From [Flexibacter] sp. ATCC 35103 (lineage in GTDB: Bacteria > Bacteroidota > Bacteroidia > Flavobacteriales > Flavobacteriaceae), in assembly GCF_001975985.1 (NCBI RefSeq), contig NZ_MTQF01000003.1, positions 611,425 through 675,424 on the forward strand: 64,000 nucleotides of DNA, written 5' to 3'. The notes beneath the pieces are model-generated. The model did no database searches. It saw only the letters and a list, made by a program, of their open reading frames with translations, and was not told the DNA's origin. The translations under genes and the position numbers were made by a program. Below are positions 31,671 through 40,238 of this stretch, in pieces (the stretch's first letter is position 1; the number at the start of each line of letters is the position of its first letter).

Positions 31671-32828
31671 CTACTCCGTCCAGGATTTGTAATACTGACC
31701 ATCATCCAATCCCATCGCTTCTTCCGTTACCATTAATGGTCTGAAAGTATCAACCATAACAGCTAATTCCTGAGTTTCTTTGTGGCCAATACTGCGCTCC
31801 ATCGCGCCTGGCGCGGGACCATGCGGAATTCCTTTTGGATGTAAAGTAATATGACCTTGCTCTATATTATTACGGCTCATAAAATCACCATCAACATAAT
31901 ACAGTACTTCATCAGAATCTATATTGCTGTGATTATATGGCGCCGGAATTGCTTTTGGGTGATAATCGTAAAGTCTTGGGCAGAATGAACAAACGACAAA
32001 AGTAGCCGTTTCAAAAGTTTGGTGTACCGGAGGCGGTTGGTGTACACGTCCCGTTATAGGTTCGAAATTGTGAATCGAAAATCCGTATGGGAAATTATAT
32101 CCATCCCAACCCACAACATCAAAAGGATGTGTAGCATAAACCACTTCGTGAATCATGCCTTCTTTTTTGATTTTAATTAAAAAATCGCCTTTTTCGTCAT
32201 GTGTTTCCAATTCGTTTGGCAAAATAAAATCGCGCTCGCAAAATGGCGAATGTTCTAAATGCTGACCTGATTGGTTTTTATAACGTTTTGGAGTGTAAAA
32301 AGGGGAATAAGATTCTACGTAAAAAAGTCTGTTTTCTGTGGTTTCGAAATCGATTTGGTAAATAATACCTCTTGGAATAATAAGATAATCTCCATATTCA
32401 AACGGAATATTCCCAAGCATTGTTCTTAATTTTCCTTTTCCTTTATGGATGAAAAGCATTTCATCAGCATCGGCATTTTTATAGAAATAATTTCGAAGAG
32501 ATTCTTTAGGAGCTGCTAAACCAATAATACAGTCTTTGTTGACAAGCATTGCTTTTCGGCTATCTAAAAAGTCGTTTTCAGGTTTTAATTCAAAACCTTT
32601 AAAAAGCAATGATTTTATGTTTTTTCCAATTGCAATTTTTGGCTCAACAGAGTAGGAGTTTAAAATTTCTTTAACCTGAGTTGGTCTGTGAACATGATAA
32701 GATAAGGATGAATGTCCGTGAAAACCTTCGGTACCAAATAATTGTTCGTAGTAGAAACCTCCGTTAGGTTTTTCGAATTGGGTGTGTCTTTTTTGAGGAA
32801 AGTTTCCGAGTTTATGATATAATGGCAT
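31671..32828 (-). CDS. hmgA: Homogentisate 1,2-dioxygenase
   Basis: A 385-residue cupin-fold homogentisate dioxygenase, which opens the ring of homogentisate to maleylacetoacetate. Characteristic blocks are HGHSSLSYHVHRPTQV near the N-terminus, GDYLIIPRGIIYQIDFE in the first cupin, and ITLHPKGIPHGPAPGAMERS carrying iron ligands near the C-terminus. It is shorter than the human enzyme (445) but fits the bacterial group found in Bacteroidota. With hppD it covers two consecutive steps of tyrosine catabolism. Confidence 0.92.
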   Translation of the reverse strand: MPLYHKLGNFPQKRHTQFEKPNGGFYYEQLFGTEGFHGHSSLSYHVHRPTQVKEILNSYSVEPKIAIGKNIKSLLFKGFELKPENDFLDSRKAMLVNKDCIIGLAAPKESLRNYFYKNADADEMLFIHKGKGKLRTMLGNIPFEYGDYLIIPRGIIYQIDFETTENRLFYVESYSPFYTPKRYKNQSGQHLEHSPFCERDFILPNELETHDEKGDFLIKIKKEGMIHEVVYATHPFDVVGWDGYNFPYGFSIHNFEPITGRVHQPPPVHQTFETATFVVCSFCPRLYDYHPKAIPAPYNHSNIDSDEVLYYVDGDFMSRNNIEQGHITLHPKGIPHGPAPGAMERSIGHKETQELAVMVDTFRPLMVTEEAMGLDDGQYYKSWTE

Positions 32829-33137
32829 GGCTTTTCTATTAGATAATTTGTAAATTAGATAATTCGAAAAATTTGAATTGTGTGAACAGATAATCAGCTC
32901 AATTTTTATAATCGACCAATCATCTCAATTCGGTGGTTTCATTCAGGATTTCTCTTGATGAGGAATTGAAGATACTCTAATAAACCTGTCCATTTTGTTT
33001 TCATTATAACAAATGTCGTAATTTTTATTGATTTAAATTATATATTATATCAATTATTAACGTTAAAAAAATACGAAAGATATTTTTTAGCACAAAAAAA
33101 TGGATCTTTCCTATGTAATATTTAATGTTTATTTGTC
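32829..33137. other. Gap without a recognised feature
   Basis: 309 bp between hmgA and the patatin gene, both on the minus strand. It is very AT-rich with no open frame of note. I find no TAnnTTTG box in the minus orientation, so the hmgA promoter is not identified, and no clear hairpin terminator for the patatin-like gene's neighbour. Confidence 0.5.
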
Positions 33138-35507
33138 TTAAAACATAAATCCAATACTAAACCACGTATAACTTTTTGACATTTCAGGAGACCATGATTG
33201 TTTAACTTCAATTGGTCCAATAATAGTTTCAAGTCCGTAACCAACTGCATAACCGGAATATTTAGGCATTGAAACCCAATCTACAGTAGTAAAAATATCG
33301 TCGCCCAAATTGGCAAAATTCGCAGAAAAATTGACGTGGTTCTTTTTAAAAATTTCGTAATCTAAAGTAATATCGGCTTTTATAAAGCTATTTCCGGCGA
33401 TACTCAAAAAGTCATATCCGTAAAAATAATTAAAGTTATTGATTTTGTTGTAGCCATAACCTCCTAATATAAAATCGAAAAACGGAACGCTGTCGCTGCC
33501 AATATTAAATCCGGCATCGGCTCCAATTTTTACTGTAGCTTTTCTAAATAAGGTTCTGGCAAATGCAATTTCGGCCTTTGCAATCGAGAAAGGTTTAAAC
33601 TGATTGGTGTAATCTGATGACGCTAAATAAGTTTGTAAATCTCCGGAAAAATAAACTCCGGAATGAGGGAAACTTTTATTGTCGAACGAATCGTATTTTA
33701 AATATCCAAACACACTATAATAGTTACTCTTTTCTATGATGTTTTCTGTATTAGAAAGCGTTGGTGAATTTATTTTTAAATATTTGTACTCAAATCCTCC
33801 GCCCATTAAGAACTTCTGAACAAAGATCGTTTGAAAATAAGCCTGATTTGTAAGATCTAAAAAGTCAACATTAATCAAGTTAACATTTGAATTTTCTGCA
33901 AAAATATTACTAATGCTTGTCGTTACATTTCTATTGAACTGATTTAATCTGGAACGAAACCCAAAGCTGATGTTAAAACCATTCTCGACATAATAATTTA
34001 AATCGTATCTAAAATTGTCACCAAGAATTATGTCCAGAGATGTTACATCATTTTTCAGGAAAGTTTTTTTATGGGTAAGATTTAATAAAATACCGCTTTT
34101 GTATAATCCGTCATAATGCAAACCTAGTTTTAAGTAAGTCTGTGTTGGGTTTTCTTTTAGTACTAAATCAAGGTCATCTTTTGTGCCGTCTGGTTGCAGG
34201 CAATAAGAGATTGTACTAAAGTTTTGAGTAGCATTTAAGTTGTTGATTCCTGTTTTAAGATCATCATATGTAATGGTGCTTCCAGGTTTAAAACGAAGTT
34301 TTCCGCGTATGTATTCACGCGTATAATTGTCTAATTTATCACTGTTTATTTTGTCTATTTGTATAGTGTCAGTGGCGATTTTTAGTTTTGGTTTTTTATA
34401 AAAATTGTCTTCATTTACCAATGTTTTTATTTTTTCATAAACGGCAAAAGCTGCTTCTTCGCCTTTTCTTATGATTTCTTCGCCTTTGTCAAATGAAATA
34501 ACGCCATAATCCCTAATGTCAGGTTTGATATAAACATCAGTGTCTTTTATTTTGCTTTTCATTTTATCAATAGACTGCAAATTGGTAATCTGAACTAATA
34601 TGCGGGTTGCATTTTTCAGGTTTTTTCGTTTCATTAAATCATCCTGAACATCCACACCAATAATTATATCAGCACCGAGATTTCGAACTTCCTGAATAGG
34701 ATAATTATTTACAACACCTCCATCTACCAGTAAATTCCCGTCGATTTCTACAGGAGTAAATAACGAAGGAAATGCTGCACTCGCCATCATAGCCTGAACC
34801 AGGTTTCCTTTGTTTAATAAAACTTCTTCACCTGTTTCTATATTGGTACCAATACATAAAAACGGAGTTGGGAGTTTATTAAAGTCTCGAACATGGCGCA
34901 CATTACGGGTAAGACTGCTTAATAAATTATAATTGTACATTCCTTTTGAAAGTGCCTCCGGAATTCCTACTCTAAATTTGCTAAATGGTAAAACGATGGC
35001 GTACAATTCATCATTTTTTTTGCCGTAAAAGTTTTTAGAGGAACGCGGAATGTAATCATTAATCAATTCGTCGAAATTGGTTCTTTTGAAAATGGAGTCA
35101 ATTTGAGAAGCGTTATAACCGGAAGCATAAAGTCCGCCAATGATAGATCCCATACTGGTTCCACCAATATAATCGATTTTAATTCCTGCTTCTTCCAGAA
35201 CTTTTAAGACTCCAATATGTGCAAAACCTTTTGCGCCGCCGCCACTTAAAACTAATCCTATTTTGGGTCTTTTGGCTTCGTCTTGTTTTGCTTTTTCGTT
35301 ATTTTCCTGTGAAAAAGAGTTTTGTGTATTAAAAAATAAAAGTATAAAAAGACCCAACTGTACGCCCCAGATGGAAATGGAAAACTGCGAAAGAAAAAGC
35401 GATATTTTTTCCTGTAAAAAAAGAGCGACTTTAGAAGCTCCTTTTTTTGCAGTAGAAAAAAATCGTTTTGACCGAGTATTTGAAATGGACAGCTGGATTG
35501 GGCGCAT
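33138..35507 (-). CDS. Patatin-like phospholipase with outer-membrane beta-barrel
   Basis: A 789-residue protein with the type Vd (PlpD-like) layout: a leader containing a hydrophobic stretch (GVQLGLFILLFFNTQNSFSQ, 49-68), a patatin domain (about 80-275) with oxyanion loop SGGGAKGFAH, catalytic GGTSMGS and DGGVVNNYP, a POTRA-like segment (about 375-450) and a C-terminal 16-strand BamA/Omp85-type barrel. The serine-aspartate dyad is intact, so lipase activity is plausible. The leader is long for a signal peptide, so the true start may be internal. It starts 9 bp after uvrC. Confidence 0.93.
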   Translation of the reverse strand: MRPIQLSISNTRSKRFFSTAKKGASKVALFLQEKISLFLSQFSISIWGVQLGLFILLFFNTQNSFSQENNEKAKQDEAKRPKIGLVLSGGGAKGFAHIGVLKVLEEAGIKIDYIGGTSMGSIIGGLYASGYNASQIDSIFKRTNFDELINDYIPRSSKNFYGKKNDELYAIVLPFSKFRVGIPEALSKGMYNYNLLSSLTRNVRHVRDFNKLPTPFLCIGTNIETGEEVLLNKGNLVQAMMASAAFPSLFTPVEIDGNLLVDGGVVNNYPIQEVRNLGADIIIGVDVQDDLMKRKNLKNATRILVQITNLQSIDKMKSKIKDTDVYIKPDIRDYGVISFDKGEEIIRKGEEAAFAVYEKIKTLVNEDNFYKKPKLKIATDTIQIDKINSDKLDNYTREYIRGKLRFKPGSTITYDDLKTGINNLNATQNFSTISYCLQPDGTKDDLDLVLKENPTQTYLKLGLHYDGLYKSGILLNLTHKKTFLKNDVTSLDIILGDNFRYDLNYYVENGFNISFGFRSRLNQFNRNVTTSISNIFAENSNVNLINVDFLDLTNQAYFQTIFVQKFLMGGGFEYKYLKINSPTLSNTENIIEKSNYYSVFGYLKYDSFDNKSFPHSGVYFSGDLQTYLASSDYTNQFKPFSIAKAEIAFARTLFRKATVKIGADAGFNIGSDSVPFFDFILGGYGYNKINNFNYFYGYDFLSIAGNSFIKADITLDYEIFKKNHVNFSANFANLGDDIFTTVDWVSMPKYSGYAVGYGLETIIGPIEVKQSWSPEMSKSYTWFSIGFMF

Positions 35508-35516
35508 AAAAAATAA

Positions 35517-37310
35517 CTAGTTGGTTTTGTAAAAGTCGACAATTTTTTTGGCTTTTGATACTCCTATGACATCAGATATTTCTTTTTCGGTTGCCAATTT
35601 CAATCTTTTAACACTTTTAAAATGTTGTATTAATGTAAGCATGGTTTTTTCTCCAATACCCGGAATACTTTCTACAGACGAATTTAGTGCTGCTTTACTA
35701 CGTTTGTCACGATGAAATGTGATCCCAAATCTATGCGCTTCGTTTCGTAATTGCTGAATTACTTTTAATGTTTCTGATTTTTTGTCGAGATATAACGGGA
35801 TCGAATCTCCGGGATAAAATAATTCTTCGAGGCGTTTTGCAATCCCAATAATAGCAATTTTACCTCTTAATTCTAAGGCGTCTATACTTTTTAAGGCTGC
35901 AGAAAGCTGTCCTTTTCCACCGTCGATAATAATAAGTTGTGGCAAAGGCTCATTTTCGTCTAATAATCTTTTGTATCGGCGATAGACAATTTCAGTCATC
36001 GAAGCAAAATCATCAGGACCTTCGACGGTTTTTACATTAAAATGGCGATAATCTTTTTTGCTTGCTTTTCCGTCCTTAAAAACGACGCAAGCCGCAACAG
36101 GATTTGTTCCCTGAATATTCGAGTTATCAAAACATTCTATATGGCGTGGTTCAACAGGCAATCGCAAATCTTTTTGCATTTGTGCCATGATTCGGTTGGT
36201 ATGTCGATCCGGATCTACAATTTGCAATTGTTTGAGTTGTTCGATTCTATAAAACTTAGCATTTCGAATGGATAAATCCAGAATTTGTTTTTTATCTCCG
36301 AGTTGCGGAACAGTTGTTTTGATGTTTTCGCCCAAATTAATTTCGAACGGAACAATGATTTCTTTTGATAATAACTGAAAACGTTCGCGAAGTTCGATAA
36401 TCGCAAGTTCCAGCAACTCTTCATCGGTTTCATCCAGCTTTTTCTTCATTTCTAAAGTATGTGAACGAATAATAGATCCGTGCGAAATTTGAAGAAAGTT
36501 AACATAAGCGGCACTTTCGTCAGAGACAATCGAAAAGACATCGATATTGGTAATCTTGGGGTTTATAATCGTTGATCGGGATTGGTAATTTTCAAGGACT
36601 TCTATCTTTTCTTTGATTTTCTGCGCTTCTTCAAAACGTAAATCCTGAGCATATTGGTTCATTAATCGCTTAAAATCTTTCATACTTTCTTTAAAATTCC
36701 CTTTCAGGATTTCGCGGATCGCATCAACCTGCCTTTGATATTCTTCGAGAGGTTCCAGACCTTCGCATGGTCCTTTGCAATTGCCAATATGATATTCCAG
36801 ACAAACTTTGAATTTGCCTGAATCGATATTCGATTTGCTCAAATCATAATTGCAAGTTCTAAGCGGATACAATTCTTTAATTAAATCAAGAATAGTATGC
36901 ACGGTTTTGAAACTGGTATAGGGTCCAAAATATTCAGAACCATCTTTGACCATTCGTCTGGTCGAAAATATTCTTGAAAAAGGTTCTCTTTTAATACAAA
37001 TCCAGGGATAACTTTTGTCATCACGAAGCAATACATTATAACGTGGCTGCAAAGTTTTGATTAAATTGTTTTCCAGCAAAAGAGCATCTGTTTCAGTAGG
37101 AACAACGATGTGTTTTATGGTTACAATTTTCTTAACCAAGACATTTGTTTTGGCCGTATCATGAATTTTATTGAAATAGGAGGAAACCCTTTTTTTTAAA
37201 TTTTTGGCTTTCCCAACATATAAGATCTTTCCATCTTTATCATAATATTGATACACGCCGGGATTGTCCGGCAACGTAAGGATTTGAAGATCTAAGGACG
37301 GTTTTTGCAT
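35517..37310 (-). CDS. uvrC: Excinuclease ABC subunit C
   Basis: A 597-residue UvrC, which makes both incisions in nucleotide-excision repair. The GIY-YIG nuclease (NPGVYQYYDKDGKILYVGKA, about 16-35), UVR motif (FEEAQKIKEKIEVLE, about 240), the RNase-H-like C-terminal nuclease with ECFDNSNIQGTNPVA, and the terminal helix-hairpin-helix pair (SIPGIGEKTMLTLIQHF) are all present. I prefer the ATG at 37310 (MQKPSLDLQ); 37343 (MLIDYLQK) is also possible. Confidence 0.95.
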   Translation of the reverse strand: MQKPSLDLQILTLPDNPGVYQYYDKDGKILYVGKAKNLKKRVSSYFNKIHDTAKTNVLVKKIVTIKHIVVPTETDALLLENNLIKTLQPRYNVLLRDDKSYPWICIKREPFSRIFSTRRMVKDGSEYFGPYTSFKTVHTILDLIKELYPLRTCNYDLSKSNIDSGKFKVCLEYHIGNCKGPCEGLEPLEEYQRQVDAIREILKGNFKESMKDFKRLMNQYAQDLRFEEAQKIKEKIEVLENYQSRSTIINPKITNIDVFSIVSDESAAYVNFLQISHGSIIRSHTLEMKKKLDETDEELLELAIIELRERFQLLSKEIIVPFEINLGENIKTTVPQLGDKKQILDLSIRNAKFYRIEQLKQLQIVDPDRHTNRIMAQMQKDLRLPVEPRHIECFDNSNIQGTNPVAACVVFKDGKASKKDYRHFNVKTVEGPDDFASMTEIVYRRYKRLLDENEPLPQLIIIDGGKGQLSAALKSIDALELRGKIAIIGIAKRLEELFYPGDSIPLYLDKKSETLKVIQQLRNEAHRFGITFHRDKRSKAALNSSVESIPGIGEKTMLTLIQHFKSVKRLKLATEKEISDVIGVSKAKKIVDFYKTN

Positions 37311-37394
37311 TCTGTTTTGTTTCTGAAGATAATCGATAAGCATTTTCAAAAATCATTCTGATTTAAGAAAAAAAGCTTAACACGGATTTAGTTT

Positions 37395-37402
37395 CAAATT
37401 TA
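37395..37402 (-). promoter_or_regulatory. -7 box upstream of uvrC
   Basis: Minus-strand TAAATTTG (37402 down to 37395), fitting TAnnTTTG; on the plus strand TATATTTA near 37425 is a one-mismatch candidate for the divergent aspartoacylase-like gene. Confidence 0.45.
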
Positions 37403-37447
37403 CGAAATCAAAAGAATAATTTCTATATTTAGATTTTATAATTCTAC

Positions 37448-38428
37448 ATGAAAAATAGTAAACCCTTGGTTATTTTTGGCGAATCGATTTTGCCGGGAGA
37501 AAACAAAACAATAAATGTTGAAATTGCGAGGCTGCACACCACCACAAAACTAAATATTCCAGTCATTGTGCGTCGATCAAAGATTGAAGGTCCTGTGGTT
37601 TTATTCTCAGCCGGGATTCATGGCGACGAAATTAATGGTGTTGAAATCGTGCGTCAGATTATCAGCAAAAAAATAAATCGTCCTGCAAAAGGAACTATTA
37701 TTTGTATCCCAATTATCAATATGTATGGTTTTGTAAATAAATCCCGTGAGTTTCCTGACGGACGTGATTTAAACCGCGTTTTTCCGGGAAGTAAAAAAGG
37801 TTCTCTGGCCAGTCGTTTTGCCTATCATATCGTTGCCGAAGTTTTGCCGATTATTGATTATGCTGTCGATTTTCATGCCGGTGGTGCTAGTAGATTTAAT
37901 GCGCCGCAAATTAGGGTCACAGAGAATAATCCCGAATTGAAAATTTTAGCCGATGTATTTAATGCGCCGTTTACTTTATATTCTAAAAATATAAATGGCT
38001 CTTTTAGAAATACCTGTGAAAAAGCCAATATAAAAATGCTGCTTTTTGAAGGCGGGAAATCATTAGATATAAATAATGTTATTGCAAATGAAGGTGTAAT
38101 GGGAGTAAAGCGTTTGCTGCATTATCTAGATATGCTTGATCCTAAACAAGTAGTTGAATATGCTAAAGAGCAATCGATTTACATCAAAAATTCGGTTTGG
38201 TTGCGCGCTAAATGTTCGGGTTTGCTGCACGATTATAATTTGATTGGAAAATTTGTAACCAAAGGAACAATTTTGGCCATCATTACAGATCCGTTTGGTA
38301 AATTTGAACAGAAAGTAAAAGCGCCACATGACGGCTTTGTCATTAACGCAAATCATTCGCCAATTGTTTACGAAGGCGATGCGATTTATCATATGTCTAA
38401 AAATAATCCTGAAAATGCCGACGAATAA
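37448..38428 (+). CDS. Succinylglutamate desuccinylase/aspartoacylase family protein
   Basis: A 326-residue zinc carboxypeptidase-fold deacylase. Zinc ligands H and E are in GIHGDEINGVE (about 58-68) and the third H in VDFHAGG (about 141). The C-terminal part carries a lipoyl-like/beta-barrel segment (KVKAPHDGFVINANH). Many bacterial members pair with RimK-like ligases; none is seen here. Its 3' end overlaps the 5-formyl-THF cyclo-ligase start by 14 bases, so the two are an operon. Confidence 0.93.
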   Translation: MKNSKPLVIFGESILPGENKTINVEIARLHTTTKLNIPVIVRRSKIEGPVVLFSAGIHGDEINGVEIVRQIISKKINRPAKGTIICIPIINMYGFVNKSREFPDGRDLNRVFPGSKKGSLASRFAYHIVAEVLPIIDYAVDFHAGGASRFNAPQIRVTENNPELKILADVFNAPFTLYSKNINGSFRNTCEKANIKMLLFEGGKSLDINNVIANEGVMGVKRLLHYLDMLDPKQVVEYAKEQSIYIKNSVWLRAKCSGLLHDYNLIGKFVTKGTILAIITDPFGKFEQKVKAPHDGFVINANHSPIVYEGDAIYHMSKNNPENADE

Positions 38429-38984
38429 AAAAGAATTACGATCACACTATAAAAATCTTCGCAAAGAACTTACGCTCGATGATCTTGAAGAAAAGAGTTT
38501 GGTTATAGCCAATAATCTAATTCAATTGCCTATTTGGGATAAAATGTATTATCATGTTTTTTTGCCTATCGAAGAACAAAAAGAAGTAAACACTGAATAT
38601 GTTTTGCATTTGCTTTCCGGAAAAGATAAAGAAATTGTAGTTTCTAAAAGTGATTTTGAAACAAGAGAAATGAAACATTTTTTATTGACAGATAATACCA
38701 AAATCAAAAAAAACGAATATAATATTCCGGAACCTGTAAATGGTTTATCAGTTCCGTCAGAAACTATTGACGTAGTTTTTGTGCCGCTTTTGGCATTTGA
38801 TCTATTAGGAAATCGGGTAGGTTACGGAAAAGGTTTTTACGATAAATTCTTATCTGAATGCAAACCGGAAACCATCAAAATTGGACTCTCGTTCTTTGAA
38901 GCCGAAAACGAAATCGAAGATGTTTTCGAATCTGATGTAAAACTGGATTATTGTGTGACGCCTGAGAAAGTTTATAAATTTTAG
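38415..38984 (+). CDS. 5-formyltetrahydrofolate cyclo-ligase
   Basis: A 189-residue MTHFS/YgfA family protein that converts 5-formyl-THF to 5,10-methenyl-THF with ATP. Motifs: KKELRSHYKNLRKEL at the N-terminus, and VDVVFVPLLAFDLLGNRVGYGKGFYDKFL-type residues in the C-terminal half (key part RVGYGKGFYD). The ATG at 38415 is chosen; it overlaps the previous gene by 14 bases. A longer open frame from 38328 is out of keeping with the family start. Confidence 0.95.
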   Translation: MPTNKKELRSHYKNLRKELTLDDLEEKSLVIANNLIQLPIWDKMYYHVFLPIEEQKEVNTEYVLHLLSGKDKEIVVSKSDFETREMKHFLLTDNTKIKKNEYNIPEPVNGLSVPSETIDVVFVPLLAFDLLGNRVGYGKGFYDKFLSECKPETIKIGLSFFEAENEIEDVFESDVKLDYCVTPEKVYKF

Positions 38985-39424
38985 GTTTAAACCATATAAG
39001 TAATATAAGTTCATTTTAGTTCAAGCTAAATTTTTATGACGCCTGAGAAGGTTTACAATTTTCAATATCCCATATTTTTTCACAATCAAAATTGTAGAGA
39101 CGCACATCAGTGCGTCTAATGTTTCAATAGACTTACTGCCACTGTTAGACCTGACAGGTTTTCAAAACCTGTCAGGTCTCTGTTTACATAAAACGTTAGG
39201 GTTATTTAAAATACCAATCTTTGGTAAGACGCACTGCTGTGCGTCTCTACAATATGCTGTGCGTATATTGTGCTATAAATAAAACGTTTGGTTAGTTGCA
39301 ATCAAACTTAAATTTACTTATATCACTTATACAATTTAAAGGTTCAAATTGATATAAAAAATCCCAAACTCCAATTGTTATCAAGTTGGAATTTGGGATT
39401 TTTTTATTAAATTTTAAAAAAACT
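38985..39424. repeat. Repeat-filled 440-bp gap with a MITE-like unit
   Basis: GTAGAGACGCACATCAGTGC-GTCT (39094-39117) and its inverted partner (39227-39250) enclose a perfect 33-bp palindrome of AGACCTGACAGGTTTT-C-AAAACCTGTCAGGTCT (39147-39179). Another copy of the outer unit lies at 52534-52557. At 39037-39065 is a near-copy of the last ~28 bases of the cyclo-ligase gene. No gene is present. Confidence 0.65.
39356..39406. terminator. Bidirectional terminator, cyclo-ligase side and batE side
   Basis: AAAAAATCCCAAACTCCAA and TTGGAATTTGGGATTTTTT pair with one bulge, with A- and T-runs on both sides. It closes the Bat operon on the minus strand. Confidence 0.82.
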
Positions 39425-40171
39425 TTATTTTACTTCTTTAATTGTAGACCCATCAATCCAACCTTCGGTTCCGTCTGTTAATTCGATTTTTTTCCATTGG
39501 CCTACAGTTTCAGTAACATAAACTTTTGCTCCTTCGTGCAAAAGAAAAATAGCTGCACCAGCTTTTTGTGGTTCACTACGGACTTCACTTAACTCTGAAA
39601 AAACAATAGCCGGACGATCATTGTTAAAATGATCTTTTTCTGTAATTCCTGCAGATACAGTTAATAACAAAGCAACTAAAAGAACAAACATTCCTATAAA
39701 ATAGATTCTTTTTGTAATTGTAATTTGCGAGAAATAATAGCCAATAAAACTCAATAAAAAAACAAATGCAATTGCAACAGAAATTTTTGCCCAGGTATTA
39801 TAATCAAAAATTCCTGTAAAGCTTTGAATCAGTTTTGCAAATCCTACTTTAGGAATCTCTTTAATCTCGTCGATAGTTAATTTTTTGGCGAACTTTAAAT
39901 TGTTTAATGTTTCAGGATCATGAGGTTTTAAAACCAACGCTTTTTCGTAATTGTAAATAGAAGGTGCTACTTTATTTAATTTGTAATACGCATTCCCTAA
40001 GTTAAAATACAATTCTGCAGAATGCTGTTTGTCTTCTTTAACAATACTTTCATAAACATCAACAGCTTGTTGGTATTGTCCCTTTTGGTACAAAGCATTT
40101 CCTTTTTCAAAGCTGCTTTGAGCAAAGAAAACCTGAGTGATTAATAAAAAAAGATAGACTATATTTTTCAT
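39425..40171 (-). CDS. batE: BatE: TPR/SH3 membrane protein
   Basis: A 248-residue protein with a signal sequence (MKNIVYLFLLITQVFFAQ), two to three TPR units (about 20-90, GNALYQKGQYQQAVDVYESI and following), two membrane helices (about 126-145 and 152-170) and a C-terminal bacterial SH3 domain (about 185-245, EVRSEPQKAGAAIFLLHEGA). This is the BatE layout. Bat proteins help some bacteria tolerate oxygen or envelope stress. Last gene of the operon. Confidence 0.88.
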   Translation of the reverse strand: MKNIVYLFLLITQVFFAQSSFEKGNALYQKGQYQQAVDVYESIVKEDKQHSAELYFNLGNAYYKLNKVAPSIYNYEKALVLKPHDPETLNNLKFAKKLTIDEIKEIPKVGFAKLIQSFTGIFDYNTWAKISVAIAFVFLLSFIGYYFSQITITKRIYFIGMFVLLVALLLTVSAGITEKDHFNNDRPAIVFSELSEVRSEPQKAGAAIFLLHEGAKVYVTETVGQWKKIELTDGTEGWIDGSTIKEVK

Positions 40172-40238
40172 TTTATTTCTTTTAAACCTAACAGTCCCGA
40201 AGCTTTGGGATAAAATTCTATTGGTTTTGAATTTAAGT

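Noticed and set aside
37343..37349. TTG start at 37349 for uvrC
   Set aside because: An ATG two codons later and the more typical MQKPSLDLQ start at 37310 are better.
39037..39065. Pseudogene of 5-formyltetrahydrofolate cyclo-ligase
   Set aside because: Only about 28 bases match the gene end, too short to call a gene remnant; kept as a duplication scar.
38985..39424. CRISPR-like or tRNA gene in the repeat-rich gap
   Set aside because: Repeats are isolated palindromes, not regularly spaced, and no cloverleaf could be read.
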